Below, in pieces: positions 35,092 through 43,350 of a DNA stretch of 64,000 nucleotides (position 1 is the stretch's first letter; each line of letters begins with the position of its first letter). The DNA comes from Gammaproteobacteria bacterium (GTDB lineage: Bacteria > Pseudomonadota > Gammaproteobacteria > UBA6429 > Thiohalophilaceae): contig WGLP01000006.1 in NCBI GenBank assembly GCA_016125505.1, forward strand, positions 280,246-344,245, given 5' to 3'. Below the pieces are notes generated by a model that was not told the origin of the DNA, did not search any database, and saw nothing but the letters and a program-made list of their open reading frames with translations. Made by a program: the position numbers and the translations under genes.

Positions 35092-38000
35092 CTAGATCTT
35101 CTTCAACCGGATACCACGGCGTTTCTTTGCGCCGGGTGTTGTTGTGGTTGATGACGCGGACACCGCGGATGCTTGATGCGCATCCGCTTGTGCCGGCGTT
35201 TCACTCTCGCCCCCGTCTGTTACTGTCTCGCGACTGGATTTCTGGCCTGTCTTTTTTCGCACGCGTTTTTTCTTCCCGCCTGTTGCCGTGCGTGTGCGCT
35301 TTGTTGCAGGCGTGGCCGCAGTCTCGTCCGCCTGTGTCGTTGTGGTTTGGGTAACGGATGTTGCTGTCTCCGTGGTGTTGCCACCGGAGGGTGATGCAGG
35401 TGGTGTCCCGCCGGGTCCGCTACCGCCAGGTCCTTCATCCGGACCGCGGCGGAAACGCTTCAGCAGATTTTGGATGGCCATCGTCAGCATGATGTAAATG
35501 GCGCGCAGGATATAGAACAGCCAGATGATGCCGTTGACGAGCTTGCTCCAGAGCATCAACCAGAACGGCGTACCCGCATCCGCCGGGCAGCTGGGCGCTG
35601 CTTCTTCCTGCGGCGCATCGATACCGGCAAGCTGATAGAACTGTTTACGCGCACTGATACATCCCAGCGGGATCACGACCAGAGTAAGAATGGTGGCAAC
35701 GAAGACGCCAAAGAACAGGCTGACCGCCATGCCCTGGAAGATCGGATCGGAGAACAGCATGAAGGCACCCGCCATCAGGGCGCCGGCCGTAATCAGGATC
35801 GGGCGCATGCGAATCTGCCCGGCCATGATGACGGCATCGACGATGTCGCGACCCTGGCTGACCTCGTGTTTGACAAATTCCACGAGCAGGATCGAGTTAC
35901 GCACGATGATACCGGCCAGTGCGATGAAGCCAATCATGGAGGTCGCCGTGAATTCCGAGCCGGTAAATAAATGACCGGGAATGATGCCGATCAAGGTCAA
36001 CGGAATCGGCGCCATGATCAAACCGGCCAGGGTGAAATTTTTGAATTCCCAAACGATCAGACCGTAGATCAATACCAGGGCCGCCATAAACGCCGCGCCC
36101 ATGTCACGGAAGGTTTCGTAGGTCACTGTCCACTCCCCGGTCCATTCAAAACCGGAGTGTCCGTCATCCGGCGGCGCGCCATAGCGACCGATAGTGCCGC
36201 CCAGTGTCAAACCCGACATGTGGACACCGTCGGGGGTAAGGTAATGCTTGAGTTCGCCCTCGATGGCATTAATGCCGTACAGCGGCGCACCGAGTTTGCC
36301 TTCCATTTCGGCGGTCACGTATTCCATGGGCCGCAGATCCTTGTGATAGATCACCGGGTCTTCGTCAGCCAGGACAAAGTGTCCCAGTTCGCCCAGCGGA
36401 ATGTTCACGCCGTTGGCTGCCATGATCGGCATGGAATACAGACTATTCACCTGCGAACGCACACCCAGCGGGACCTGAATCACGATGTAGGTGGGTTCAC
36501 GCACGCCTTCGCGTTTCACATCTCCCAGTTTGTAACCGCCCATGGCCATGGCGAGATTCTGGTTGATGCTGTCGACGGAGATGCCGTAGCGCACGGCCTT
36601 GTCGGTATCGATCTCGAAGCGCCAGTATTTATGCGGTGCCTGCATGTAGTTATCGACATCCACCACATCGTTGGCCTTTTCAAACATCTGGGTCATGTCC
36701 TGCGCCACCTGGCGGCGTGTCGCCGCATCCGGCCCGTAGATCTCCGCGACCAGTGTCTGCAATACCGGCGGGCCGGGCGGCATTTCGACAACCTGCACTT
36801 TTACCCCGCTTTGTTCGAGATAAGCGTTTTCGTTGATGTATTTATCCAGCAGGTGGCGTGCATCCACGGCGATGGCATGGCTGCCGCGCTTGCGCTTGTA
36901 CTTGTTCAGCAGGATCACCTGGATGTCCGCCTCCCAGGCGCGCTGGCGCAAATAGTAGTGACGCACCATGCCGTTAAAATTAAACGGCGATGCGGTGCCG
37001 CTGTAACTCTGCAGGGATGTCACTTCGGGGATGTTGCGCAGGACAGTGGCCAGTTCGTGCGTCACATTCGCCGTCACCGGCAAGGCCGTGCCCGCGGGCA
37101 TATTGATCACCACGTCAAAGTCCGGCTTGTTGTCGAACGGCAGCAATTTCACCGTCACCCACTTGAAATAGAACATGCTGCAGGCAAACAGGGTCAGCAC
37201 CACCAGGCCGATCAGGAACAGCCAGCCCCAGAAGCGATTGGTGCACAGGGGCATCATGCAGGGCCGATAAAAACGCCCGACCCAGTCGCGAAAACGCTGT
37301 TCGCGCTTTTCCGCCTTTTCCAGTGCTTTCAGGCGCGGACGCACCCGCATGGCAAGCCAGGGTGCAAACACGAAGGCGGCAATCAGGGAAAAGAACATCG
37401 AGGAGGAACCCAGTACCGGTATCGGCCGCATATAGGGGCCCATCAGGCCGCTGACGAAACCCATGGGTAACAGTGCCGCGATAATGGTGAATGTCGCCAG
37501 GATGGTCGGGTTACCGACTTCGCGCACGGCATCGATGGCCGTCGACAAGCGCGTTTCACCTTCACTCAGCCAGCGCCGGAATATATTTTCCACCACCACC
37601 GTCGCATCATCGACCAGGATACCGATGGAAAACACGAGCGCGAACAGACTGACCCGGTCGATGGTGTAGTTCAACACTAGCGCGGACCAGATGGTGATCA
37701 GGATCACGATCGGGATGATCACAATCACCACGGACGCGGCCCGCAAGCCCATGGCCACCAGGCAAAGCACACTGACCGCGACCGCCGCTTCAAACAAGGC
37801 TCTTAACAGTTCATTGATCTTGTGGTTCGCGGTTTCACCATAATTGCGCGTGATCTTCACGTGAACGTTGTCGGGAATGATCCTTCCCTTCAGGCTCTCC
37901 AGTTTCCTGATGACATCCTCGGACACGGTAACGCCGTTGGTATCGATCTTCTTGGCAATGGCGATGGTTACCGCGGCTTCGCCATCCGCCTCATGCATGC

Positions 38001-38919
38001 CGCCGGGATTCGCAACCCCCGTGTAGTAACTCACGAGTTGCTTGGTCTCTTCCGGGTAATGAAACACCTGCGCCACATCGCGCAGATACACCGGGGCGCC
38101 ATCGTAAACGCCGATGACCAGCCGCGATACTTCATCGGCCGTACGCAGGAATGCGCCGCTGTACACGGAAAACGCCGTGTTCGAGCCTTCAACATAGCCG
38201 GCCTTCTGTTCGGCATTCGCGGTGCGAATGGTTTGCGCGACCTGCGCGAGACTGATGCCAAAACCGCTGAGTTTCTCCGGCTGCACTTCCACCCGGATCT
38301 GTTCCGCACGCCCACCCACAACGAAGACGTTCCCGGTATTTGGCACCTCTTTCAGGCGTTGCAGGACATCGACCGCCAGGGTGCGCAGGGTCCCGTCATC
38401 CACCCCGCCCTGATCGGCCTTCGACCACAGGGTCACGGTGACGATGGGCACATCGTCGATCCCCACGGGTTTCACCAAAGGCAACGACACGCCCGGCGGG
38501 ATCTTGTCGAGATTGGATTGCAGTTTGTCGTGCACCTTTACGATGGACGCACCGATGCTCTCGCCAACCTTGAAACGGACCGTAACCACACTGGTCCCGC
38601 GTTCGGTCGCCGAATAGACGTGACGTACACCGGGTATCTCGCTCATCAATCGCTCCAGTGGTTCAGTCACCAGACTCGCCACCTGCTCCGCCGAGGCACC
38701 GGGATAGCTCACAAAGATGTCTACCATCGGCACCGATATCTTGGGGTCCTCCTGACGCGGCGTGAACATCAGGCCAAGCAACCCGAGCGCAAGGAAGGCA
38801 AACATCAGCAAGGGTGTTACCGGCGAATTGATAAACTGCCGCGCCGTCCTGCCTGCAATCCCCAGATGACGCTCATCCAGGCCATTGCTCTCCTGCTTGT
38901 GTTCGGATGACTCACTCAT
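35092..38919 (-). CDS. RND-family efflux pump with basic C-terminal extension
   Basis: 1275-residue inner-membrane proton-driven transporter. The core (about 1095 residues) has the RND plan of twelve helices and two periplasmic loops, with FVSYPGASAEQVASLVTEPLE at the N-terminus. Helix 4 has SIGILVDDATVVVENIF; the Asp pair near residues 436-437 is that of hydrophobe exporters such as AcrB rather than the single Asp of CusA-type metal pumps. The remaining 180 residues are unusual: an extra hydrophobic or amphipathic stretch (GIIWLFYILRAIYIMLTMAI) and a Thr/Ala-rich tail with Lys/Arg clusters (GGKKKRVRKKTG and KKRRGIRLKKI). Confidence 0.88.
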   Translation of the reverse strand: MSESSEHKQESNGLDERHLGIAGRTARQFINSPVTPLLMFAFLALGLLGLMFTPRQEDPKISVPMVDIFVSYPGASAEQVASLVTEPLERLMSEIPGVRHVYSATERGTSVVTVRFKVGESIGASIVKVHDKLQSNLDKIPPGVSLPLVKPVGIDDVPIVTVTLWSKADQGGVDDGTLRTLAVDVLQRLKEVPNTGNVFVVGGRAEQIRVEVQPEKLSGFGISLAQVAQTIRTANAEQKAGYVEGSNTAFSVYSGAFLRTADEVSRLVIGVYDGAPVYLRDVAQVFHYPEETKQLVSYYTGVANPGGMHEADGEAAVTIAIAKKIDTNGVTVSEDVIRKLESLKGRIIPDNVHVKITRNYGETANHKINELLRALFEAAVAVSVLCLVAMGLRAASVVIVIIPIVILITIWSALVLNYTIDRVSLFALVFSIGILVDDATVVVENIFRRWLSEGETRLSTAIDAVREVGNPTILATFTIIAALLPMGFVSGLMGPYMRPIPVLGSSSMFFSLIAAFVFAPWLAMRVRPRLKALEKAEKREQRFRDWVGRFYRPCMMPLCTNRFWGWLFLIGLVVLTLFACSMFYFKWVTVKLLPFDNKPDFDVVINMPAGTALPVTANVTHELATVLRNIPEVTSLQSYSGTASPFNFNGMVRHYYLRQRAWEADIQVILLNKYKRKRGSHAIAVDARHLLDKYINENAYLEQSGVKVQVVEMPPGPPVLQTLVAEIYGPDAATRRQVAQDMTQMFEKANDVVDVDNYMQAPHKYWRFEIDTDKAVRYGISVDSINQNLAMAMGGYKLGDVKREGVREPTYIVIQVPLGVRSQVNSLYSMPIMAANGVNIPLGELGHFVLADEDPVIYHKDLRPMEYVTAEMEGKLGAPLYGINAIEGELKHYLTPDGVHMSGLTLGGTIGRYGAPPDDGHSGFEWTGEWTVTYETFRDMGAAFMAALVLIYGLIVWEFKNFTLAGLIMAPIPLTLIGIIPGHLFTGSEFTATSMIGFIALAGIIVRNSILLVEFVKHEVSQGRDIVDAVIMAGQIRMRPILITAGALMAGAFMLFSDPIFQGMAVSLFFGVFVATILTLVVIPLGCISARKQFYQLAGIDAPQEEAAPSCPADAGTPFWLMLWSKLVNGIIWLFYILRAIYIMLTMAIQNLLKRFRRGPDEGPGGSGPGGTPPASPSGGNTTETATSVTQTTTTQADETAATPATKRTRTATGGKKKRVRKKTGQKSSRETVTDGGESETPAQADAHQASAVSASSTTTTPGAKKRRGIRLKKI

Positions 38920-38967
38920 GTGCGAAGACTCATCTGCCTGAACAGCATGACCTGCATGATGATGTCC

Positions 38968-40215
38968 TTATTCATTCATACCCTGCGGCGTTTTATTCCA
39001 GTCGGAAGTATTGCCGGCCGGCGGCCGCGCCAGGATTCGATCACCGGCCTTCAATCCGGCCAGTACCGTCACCCGCCCTTCCGCATAACTCGCACCCAGC
39101 CTGACCAGGTGCAATTGCGGCCGGTTGTCTTTAATCACATAGACCTCAGGCAGGCTGCCGTGCCTGACGACGGCGGATTTCGGGATTTCAATCAGGGTCT
39201 CCGTCGGCGAATCGATCTCCGGCACCATCACCTCGGCGTAAGTCCCCGGCCAGGCATTGGTGCCGAGCGGCAGATCAAATTTCACGGTGATGGTGTGCCG
39301 GCTGGAATTACTCATGGGATAAATGCGTGATATGCGCGCATCGACATACTGATTGTTGTAATCCAGTATTGCCGGCACGATCATGCCTTCCTGCAATCCG
39401 TCCACCAGTCGCGAGGGGACTTCTACCGACAATTGCAAATCGGCGAGGTCTGCATACTTCAACAGGGGTTGGCCGGGTTGCACGGTATCGCCGGGCTCAA
39501 CCATCTTTTTCACGATGACGCCGTCAAAGGGCGCGATGGTGACACTGTCACGCAACCGCGCATCGACTTCGCGGATTTGCGACATGGCGGCAACCTGGTT
39601 TCCTTGTGCCTGCGCAACATGAATCCCGGAGGAATACAAATCCGTGTAACGCTCCAGAAACGGATTACCATAGCCCAGACCGCTGCCGACATTGCGGGTA
39701 AAAAACTGATCGAATAATGAGGGCAGGCCCATGCCCGGCATACGATTGATATCGCGCGACTGCGGCGCCCACCACTCGCGGCCGTATTGCATTTGCGAAT
39801 TGCGCAGGGCGTAGAGTGAATTGTTGTAATTCGCGAGGGCCTGTTCCCGTTTGGCAAGCAGCGCATCATCACTGAGCGCCAGCAACATCTCGCGGCCCTG
39901 AAAGCGATCACCTTCGCGCCCGGCAATAAACTGAACACGACCGGGAAGCTGTGCCGTCAGCGTAACTTCACGATAGGGAACAACCGTCCCGCCGAGAATG
40001 GTTGAGGCGCCCGCGTTCCGCTGACCGACAGTAATAATTTCCGGCTGTGCATCCAGGGAAGACATTGAAAGTTGATTCGTGGTCGGTGGCGCGACCTTGA
40101 TCAACTGACCGTGCTCGTTCAGCCGGTAATAACCTTCGGAAAGGTTTTGTTCAGCATACACCGGCCGCCAGAGTAAAAGGCAGCAAACGATAACTAACAG
40201 CAATGAAGGATTCAT
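38968..40215 (-). CDS. HlyD-type periplasmic adaptor of the RND pump
   Basis: 415-residue membrane fusion protein. A signal or anchor (LLVIVCCLLLWRPVYA) is followed by a beta-barrel/lipoyl part (TVVPYREVTLTAQLPGRVQFIAGREGDRFQG), a helical hairpin containing an odd Gly/Tyr/Trp-rich insert (REWWAPQSRDINRMPGMGLPS), and the second lipoyl half with VTIAPFDGVIVKKMVEPGDTVQPGQPLL. It precedes the RND gene by 48 bp. No outer-membrane TolC-type gene is seen nearby, so the channel must come from elsewhere or be dispensable. Confidence 0.85.
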   Translation of the reverse strand: MNPSLLLVIVCCLLLWRPVYAEQNLSEGYYRLNEHGQLIKVAPPTTNQLSMSSLDAQPEIITVGQRNAGASTILGGTVVPYREVTLTAQLPGRVQFIAGREGDRFQGREMLLALSDDALLAKREQALANYNNSLYALRNSQMQYGREWWAPQSRDINRMPGMGLPSLFDQFFTRNVGSGLGYGNPFLERYTDLYSSGIHVAQAQGNQVAAMSQIREVDARLRDSVTIAPFDGVIVKKMVEPGDTVQPGQPLLKYADLADLQLSVEVPSRLVDGLQEGMIVPAILDYNNQYVDARISRIYPMSNSSRHTITVKFDLPLGTNAWPGTYAEVMVPEIDSPTETLIEIPKSAVVRHGSLPEVYVIKDNRPQLHLVRLGASYAEGRVTVLAGLKAGDRILARPPAGNTSDWNKTPQGMNE

Positions 40216-40309
40216 AGCTCAGACCATGGGTAAACAGCTTGTGGTACAAGTCGTCGCGACGGAAAAGCCTGCGTCGTGACGTGTCGGCGCCAAGACCGCT
40301 CAATCGGCG

Positions 40310-40708
40310 TTACTTGACCTTCCCCATGGCCGCAAAGCTTTTGATAAACGGCCCCGCCATGCGCGGATCCTTTATCATTGCGGAATAATCGCCCTTATTG
40401 AACTTGAGCTTACGCGATGTGTACGCCATACCCAGGCCCATCATGCCCGGCGGCTTCTGCATCCATTTTTTCCAGTTATCCGCACTGGCGCGCAAATCCC
40501 AGTTCAACGCCTCGCCGTTATACGCTCCACTATCGACGGCGTGGCCGTTTTCCACTTTCAGAACTCCCTTGGGTTGCTCGTCTCCGTCAAAGCCATAGCC
40601 GATGGTTGAATTGAACCCTATCTTCGCCAATTCGCCTGCCAGTTCAGGATCTCCATTCCAGGCGTCTTTGAACTTGACCATCCATTCGTTTGAGAATATT
40701 TCCGTCAT
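40310..40708 (-). CDS. SCP2-like lipid-binding protein
   Basis: 132 residues without a signal peptide. The pattern (WMVKFKDAWNGDPELAGELAKIGFNSTIGYGFDGD, then NWDLRASADNWKKWMQKPPGMMGLGMAYTSRKLKFNKGDY) resembles SCP2 sterol-carrier-type domains that bind hydrophobic ligands. GAGGGG precedes the ATG. A sigma-54 promoter lies about 60-75 bp upstream and a divergent sigma-54 activator beyond it, so expression is probably tightly controlled. It is probably the first gene of the unit leading into the RND system. Confidence 0.75.
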   Translation of the reverse strand: MTEIFSNEWMVKFKDAWNGDPELAGELAKIGFNSTIGYGFDGDEQPKGVLKVENGHAVDSGAYNGEALNWDLRASADNWKKWMQKPPGMMGLGMAYTSRKLKFNKGDYSAMIKDPRMAGPFIKSFAAMGKVK

Positions 40709-40766
40709 AGCACACCCCTCTTGGCTTGTTGGTTTGTAATATTTTTTTGTTTCAACTTCTATTCAG

Positions 40767-40783
40767 AGCAATGTTTATACCAA
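40767..40783 (-). promoter_or_regulatory. Sigma-54 (-24/-12) promoter of the SCP2-like gene
   Basis: On the minus strand, TTGGTATAAACATTGCT: the invariant GG and GC are exactly 10 bp apart, with TTGC at -12. It lies about 60-75 bp before the SCP2-like start, facing it, and opposite a sigma-54 activator gene. Confidence 0.75.
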
Positions 40784-40824
40784 CCAAGTAAGTGTTTGAT
40801 TTCCCGAGATTTGAATAAATCGCC

Positions 40825-40831
40825 TGTTGCA
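40825..40831. promoter_or_regulatory. TGTTGCA half-site
   Basis: TGTTGCA at about -70 relative to the predicted sigma-54 start site, matching the arms of the inverted repeat at 40906. Probable weaker activator half-site. Confidence 0.35.
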
Positions 40832-40871
40832 GGGATTTTGGATAACGATTGAACCGAATTGTTTTAGGTCA

Positions 40872-40900
40872 TTGATCTACTGAGAAAAAAGTGCTATATA
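40872..40900 (+). promoter_or_regulatory. Sigma-70 promoter of the sigma-54 activator gene
   Basis: TTGATC (40872-40877), 17-bp spacer, TATATA (40895-40900), with the inverted repeat at 40906-40921 falling at about the start site, a layout that would permit autorepression. Confidence 0.5.
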
Positions 40901-40905
40901 AAATA

Positions 40906-40942
40906 TGCAACACGTTGTGCAACGAAACACGAACTGCAACAC
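40906..40942. promoter_or_regulatory. Candidate activator binding sites (UAS)
   Basis: An imperfect inverted repeat TGCAACACGTTGTGCA (40906-40921) and a further TGCAACAC (40935-40942). They lie about 150-185 bp upstream of the predicted sigma-54 start site of the SCP2-like gene, the usual place for enhancer sites, and immediately downstream of the activator's own promoter. Confidence 0.5.
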
Positions 40943-40971
40943 ATAATAATTCCTACTACCAAGGTGTGTTA

Positions 40972-42327
40972 ATGGCCACGACATTAACGACGACTACCAC
41001 CAAACTCATTCCGATGCTGGAAGCGGTTGTGACTTACATCGATGAGGGTGTCATCATTGCTGACCAGCGTGGTGAGGTCATATACCAGAATCCGGCGGCG
41101 GATGAATTTCTCGGCTTCAATCACGCCCCTATCGAACACCTCAATGACATCAGCGATTTCAGTTTTAAACGCTCCATCGTGCGTGCAGCCATTGTCGCGG
41201 GTGAAGTGGACGCTGCAGGCAAACCTAGCGGCAGCTTTGTCAGTTTCGAGGAACGGGTGACTGATAAACACGGTGAGCGATTCCTGCAATTTCATACCGG
41301 CCTGGTTGACTGTGTCGATCATGAAGAAAAGATGCGTCTGGTGTTGATTCGAGACATTACCCAGGAACGTCGTCTGGCCGCCGTGTACGAGCAACGCAGC
41401 GCGGAATTTCGCAGCAACGATCCAGGCATGCTGGATACCCTCGAGCGTATCCGCCAGGTCGCGCCGAGTAATGCCTTCGTTATCCTGCAGGGAGAATCCG
41501 GTACCGGCAAGACGCTGCTGGCGCGGATGATTCACCGGTTGAGTCAACGCAGGAATTATCCCTTTGTCGAGGTCAATTGTGCGGCGATCCCGGAAACCCT
41601 GATTGAATCTGAATTGTTCGGACACAAGAAAGGGGCATTCACCGGTGCCACCTCGGATCGCGCTGGCCGTTTCCAGGCCGCCGATAAGGGAACACTGTTT
41701 CTGGACGAGATCAGTGAGATTCCCCTGCACCTGCAGGCGAAACTGCTGCGCGCCATTCAGGATCAGGAATTCGAAATGGTGGGTTCCGACAAATCGGTGA
41801 AGGTCGATGTGCGCATTATCGCGGCGTCCAACCGCAACCTGCGCGACATGGTGGACAGCGGCGAGTTTCGCGCCGATCTTTTTTATCGCCTGGCGGTAAT
41901 ACCGTTGACGGTCCCCCCCTTGCGCGAGCGGCCTGGCGATATTCCCTTACTCATGAATTATTTCTGCAGCCGTCAGGTCAGTCGCGGCTACCCGGCCGAC
42001 GTAAAATTCAGTCCGGAAGCCATGCAGTTGATGATGAGCTATCCCTGGCCCGGAAATGTCCGTGAGCTGGAAAATGCGGTGGAATACGGGACGATTTGTG
42101 CTTATGAAAATATCGTGAAGGCGGAGAGCCTGCCGCAGGATATCTACGAGTACTCCACGCAATCCAACGTAATCAATACCGACACGGGCGATACCGACAA
42201 GCTGCACAGCTATCAGATCATCAGTGCACTGAATATTACCCACGGGTCAAAATCGGAAGCCGCCAAACTGCTGGGGATCGATCGCACAACCCTCTGGCGG
42301 CGCATGCAGAAACTGGGGATCAACTAG
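40972..42327 (+). CDS. Sigma-54-dependent transcriptional activator with PAS domain
   Basis: 451 residues. A PAS sensor domain occupies about residues 15-130 ([41 protein letters not shown]). The AAA+ domain has Walker [16 protein letters not shown] (174-188), the sigma-54 loop GAFTGA (221-226) and Walker [11 protein letters not shown] Fis-type helix-turn-helix ends the protein ([23 protein letters not shown]). There is no receiver domain, so the signal enters through PAS. ATG 40972 has AAGG upstream. It is divergent from the SCP2-like gene, whose promoter is of sigma-54 type. Confidence 0.93.
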   Translation: MATTLTTTTTKLIPMLEAVVTYIDEGVIIADQRGEVIYQNPAADEFLGFNHAPIEHLNDISDFSFKRSIVRAAIVAGEVDAAGKPSGSFVSFEERVTDKHGERFLQFHTGLVDCVDHEEKMRLVLIRDITQERRLAAVYEQRSAEFRSNDPGMLDTLERIRQVAPSNAFVILQGESGTGKTLLARMIHRLSQRRNYPFVEVNCAAIPETLIESELFGHKKGAFTGATSDRAGRFQAADKGTLFLDEISEIPLHLQAKLLRAIQDQEFEMVGSDKSVKVDVRIIAASNRNLRDMVDSGEFRADLFYRLAVIPLTVPPLRERPGDIPLLMNYFCSRQVSRGYPADVKFSPEAMQLMMSYPWPGNVRELENAVEYGTICAYENIVKAESLPQDIYEYSTQSNVINTDTGDTDKLHSYQIISALNITHGSKSEAAKLLGIDRTTLWRRMQKLGIN

Positions 42328-42330
42328 CGC

Positions 42331-42351
42331 CGGGGTGTCACCGACACCCCG
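42331..42351 (+). terminator. Hairpin after the sigma-54 activator gene
   Basis: CGGGGTGTC-ACC-GACACCCCG directly after the stop codon at 42327. It is a strong stem without a clear T tract, so termination may be partial. Confidence 0.5.
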
Positions 42352-42357
42352 GGGCGA

Positions 42358-42468
42358 TTAACATACCGGCTTATCGCAACCCGAGCGGCGGCAAATGGTA
42401 TAAATCACAGCCGCCACCGCAATCGCAGCAACAAGCCCCACCACGGTAAGAAGGTCCCACGTAAACAT
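42358..42468 (-). CDS. Small membrane protein (36 aa)
   Basis: A 36-residue open frame starting ATG 42468 with GAGG 5 nt upstream. The N-terminal part is one hydrophobic helix (WDLLTVVGLVAAIAVAAVIY), and the tail is short and cysteine-rich with positive charge (TICRRSGCDKPVC). It stands alone between the convergent sigma-54 activator gene and the MlaC-like gene. No family is recognised; the composition resembles regulators or small subunits of membrane complexes. Confidence 0.5.
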   Translation of the reverse strand: MFTWDLLTVVGLVAAIAVAAVIYTICRRSGCDKPVC

Positions 42469-42615
42469 ACTGCCTCACTAAATCCTACGGATTAACTTCA
42501 ATATTAGTATTTTAGGTCTTACTTATATATTTTCAATACTAAAACTTGGGATTCAGATCACAGCATTAGCACTTAAGTTGATGAAAAACCGGAAATTATT
42601 AATAATTCCGTCATC

Positions 42616-43206
42616 TTACGGCCCCCCACCCGGACCGCGCCGGGTGAAATATTCCCGGTAGACCGTGGTCGCACGCAGGCCGTTGGCCGCCACGTCCACT
42701 ACCCGCCAGCCGGCGTTACCGCGCTGGAGATAAAAGTCCAGCCGCAGGGGGTAGCCCCGCCGGGGGAAAGATTGCAGCCCCAGAATGACCTCCCCCGTAT
42801 ACGCGTCACCGCGCGGCGGCAGGTATTGCACGCGACCGGGGTCATATTGCAAAAGATTGCGCACCAGTGCCCCCAGAAACATGCCGCGTAATTGTTTGAC
42901 GGCGGCAAGCCGTTGTTCCTGATTCATAAACCTGGCTTGCGGTCCGAGGGACCAACGGGTCATGGTGACAAAATCAAAATACGGCGCAAGGTCCCGCTCG
43001 ACAAAGGCAACCAGTTTGCTTCGATCGTTCGCGCCACCACCCTCGACAAATGCAAGGAGTTTCTCAATACCGTCATGCAAGAGTACGCCGGGGTTCTCTT
43101 CATTACCTTGTCCAGGATAACCTGGCATGGGGTAATTGACTTGTGTGTGTCCGAGACTGGGTGAGAGCAAGAGACCGGTGAGAAGGAACAAGATTGCTGG
43201 ACGCAT
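42616..43206 (-). CDS. MlaC/HpnM-family periplasmic protein
   Basis: 196 residues from ATG 43206 (AGGAGGT upstream). A signal peptide (AILFLLTGLLLSPSLGHTQ) is followed by a domain with the MlaC/Ttg2D pattern: FVERDLAPYFDFVTMTRWSLGPQARFMNQEQRLAAVKQLRGMFLGALVRNLLQYDPGRVQYLPPR, then GNAGWRVVDVAANGLRATTVYREYF. Such proteins carry phospholipids or hopanoids across the periplasm. No Mla permease genes are nearby, so it is a lone carrier, perhaps serving the lipid-linked genes of this block. Two TGTTGCA motifs lie upstream. Confidence 0.82.
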   Translation of the reverse strand: MRPAILFLLTGLLLSPSLGHTQVNYPMPGYPGQGNEENPGVLLHDGIEKLLAFVEGGGANDRSKLVAFVERDLAPYFDFVTMTRWSLGPQARFMNQEQRLAAVKQLRGMFLGALVRNLLQYDPGRVQYLPPRGDAYTGEVILGLQSFPRRGYPLRLDFYLQRGNAGWRVVDVAANGLRATTVYREYFTRRGPGGGP

Positions 43207-43300
43207 GAATGACCTCCTTCCTGTGGTGTGTACGCGCAATACGATAACGCCGACACGCCAGAACAATAAAGCATTTTTTTCAAATGCAGGAGATTACCAA

Positions 43301-43328
43301 TGTTGCACAGGTGAAACGCCGTGTTGCA
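43301..43328. promoter_or_regulatory. Paired TGTTGCA direct repeats
   Basis: TGTTGCA at 43301-43307 and 43322-43328, 21 bp apart and so on the same helical face, about 95-120 bp before the MlaC-like start. The motif matches that around the sigma-54 activator gene. No -24/-12 promoter with correct spacing is seen between them and the gene. Confidence 0.35.
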
Positions 43329-43350
43329 TGCCGGGCAAAGCTGCTTTGAA

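Noticed and set aside
35092..38919. CusA/CzcA-type heavy-metal pump
   Set aside because: Helix 4 has the Asp-Asp pair of hydrophobe exporters, and no copper or zinc regulators or metal-binding proteins are nearby.
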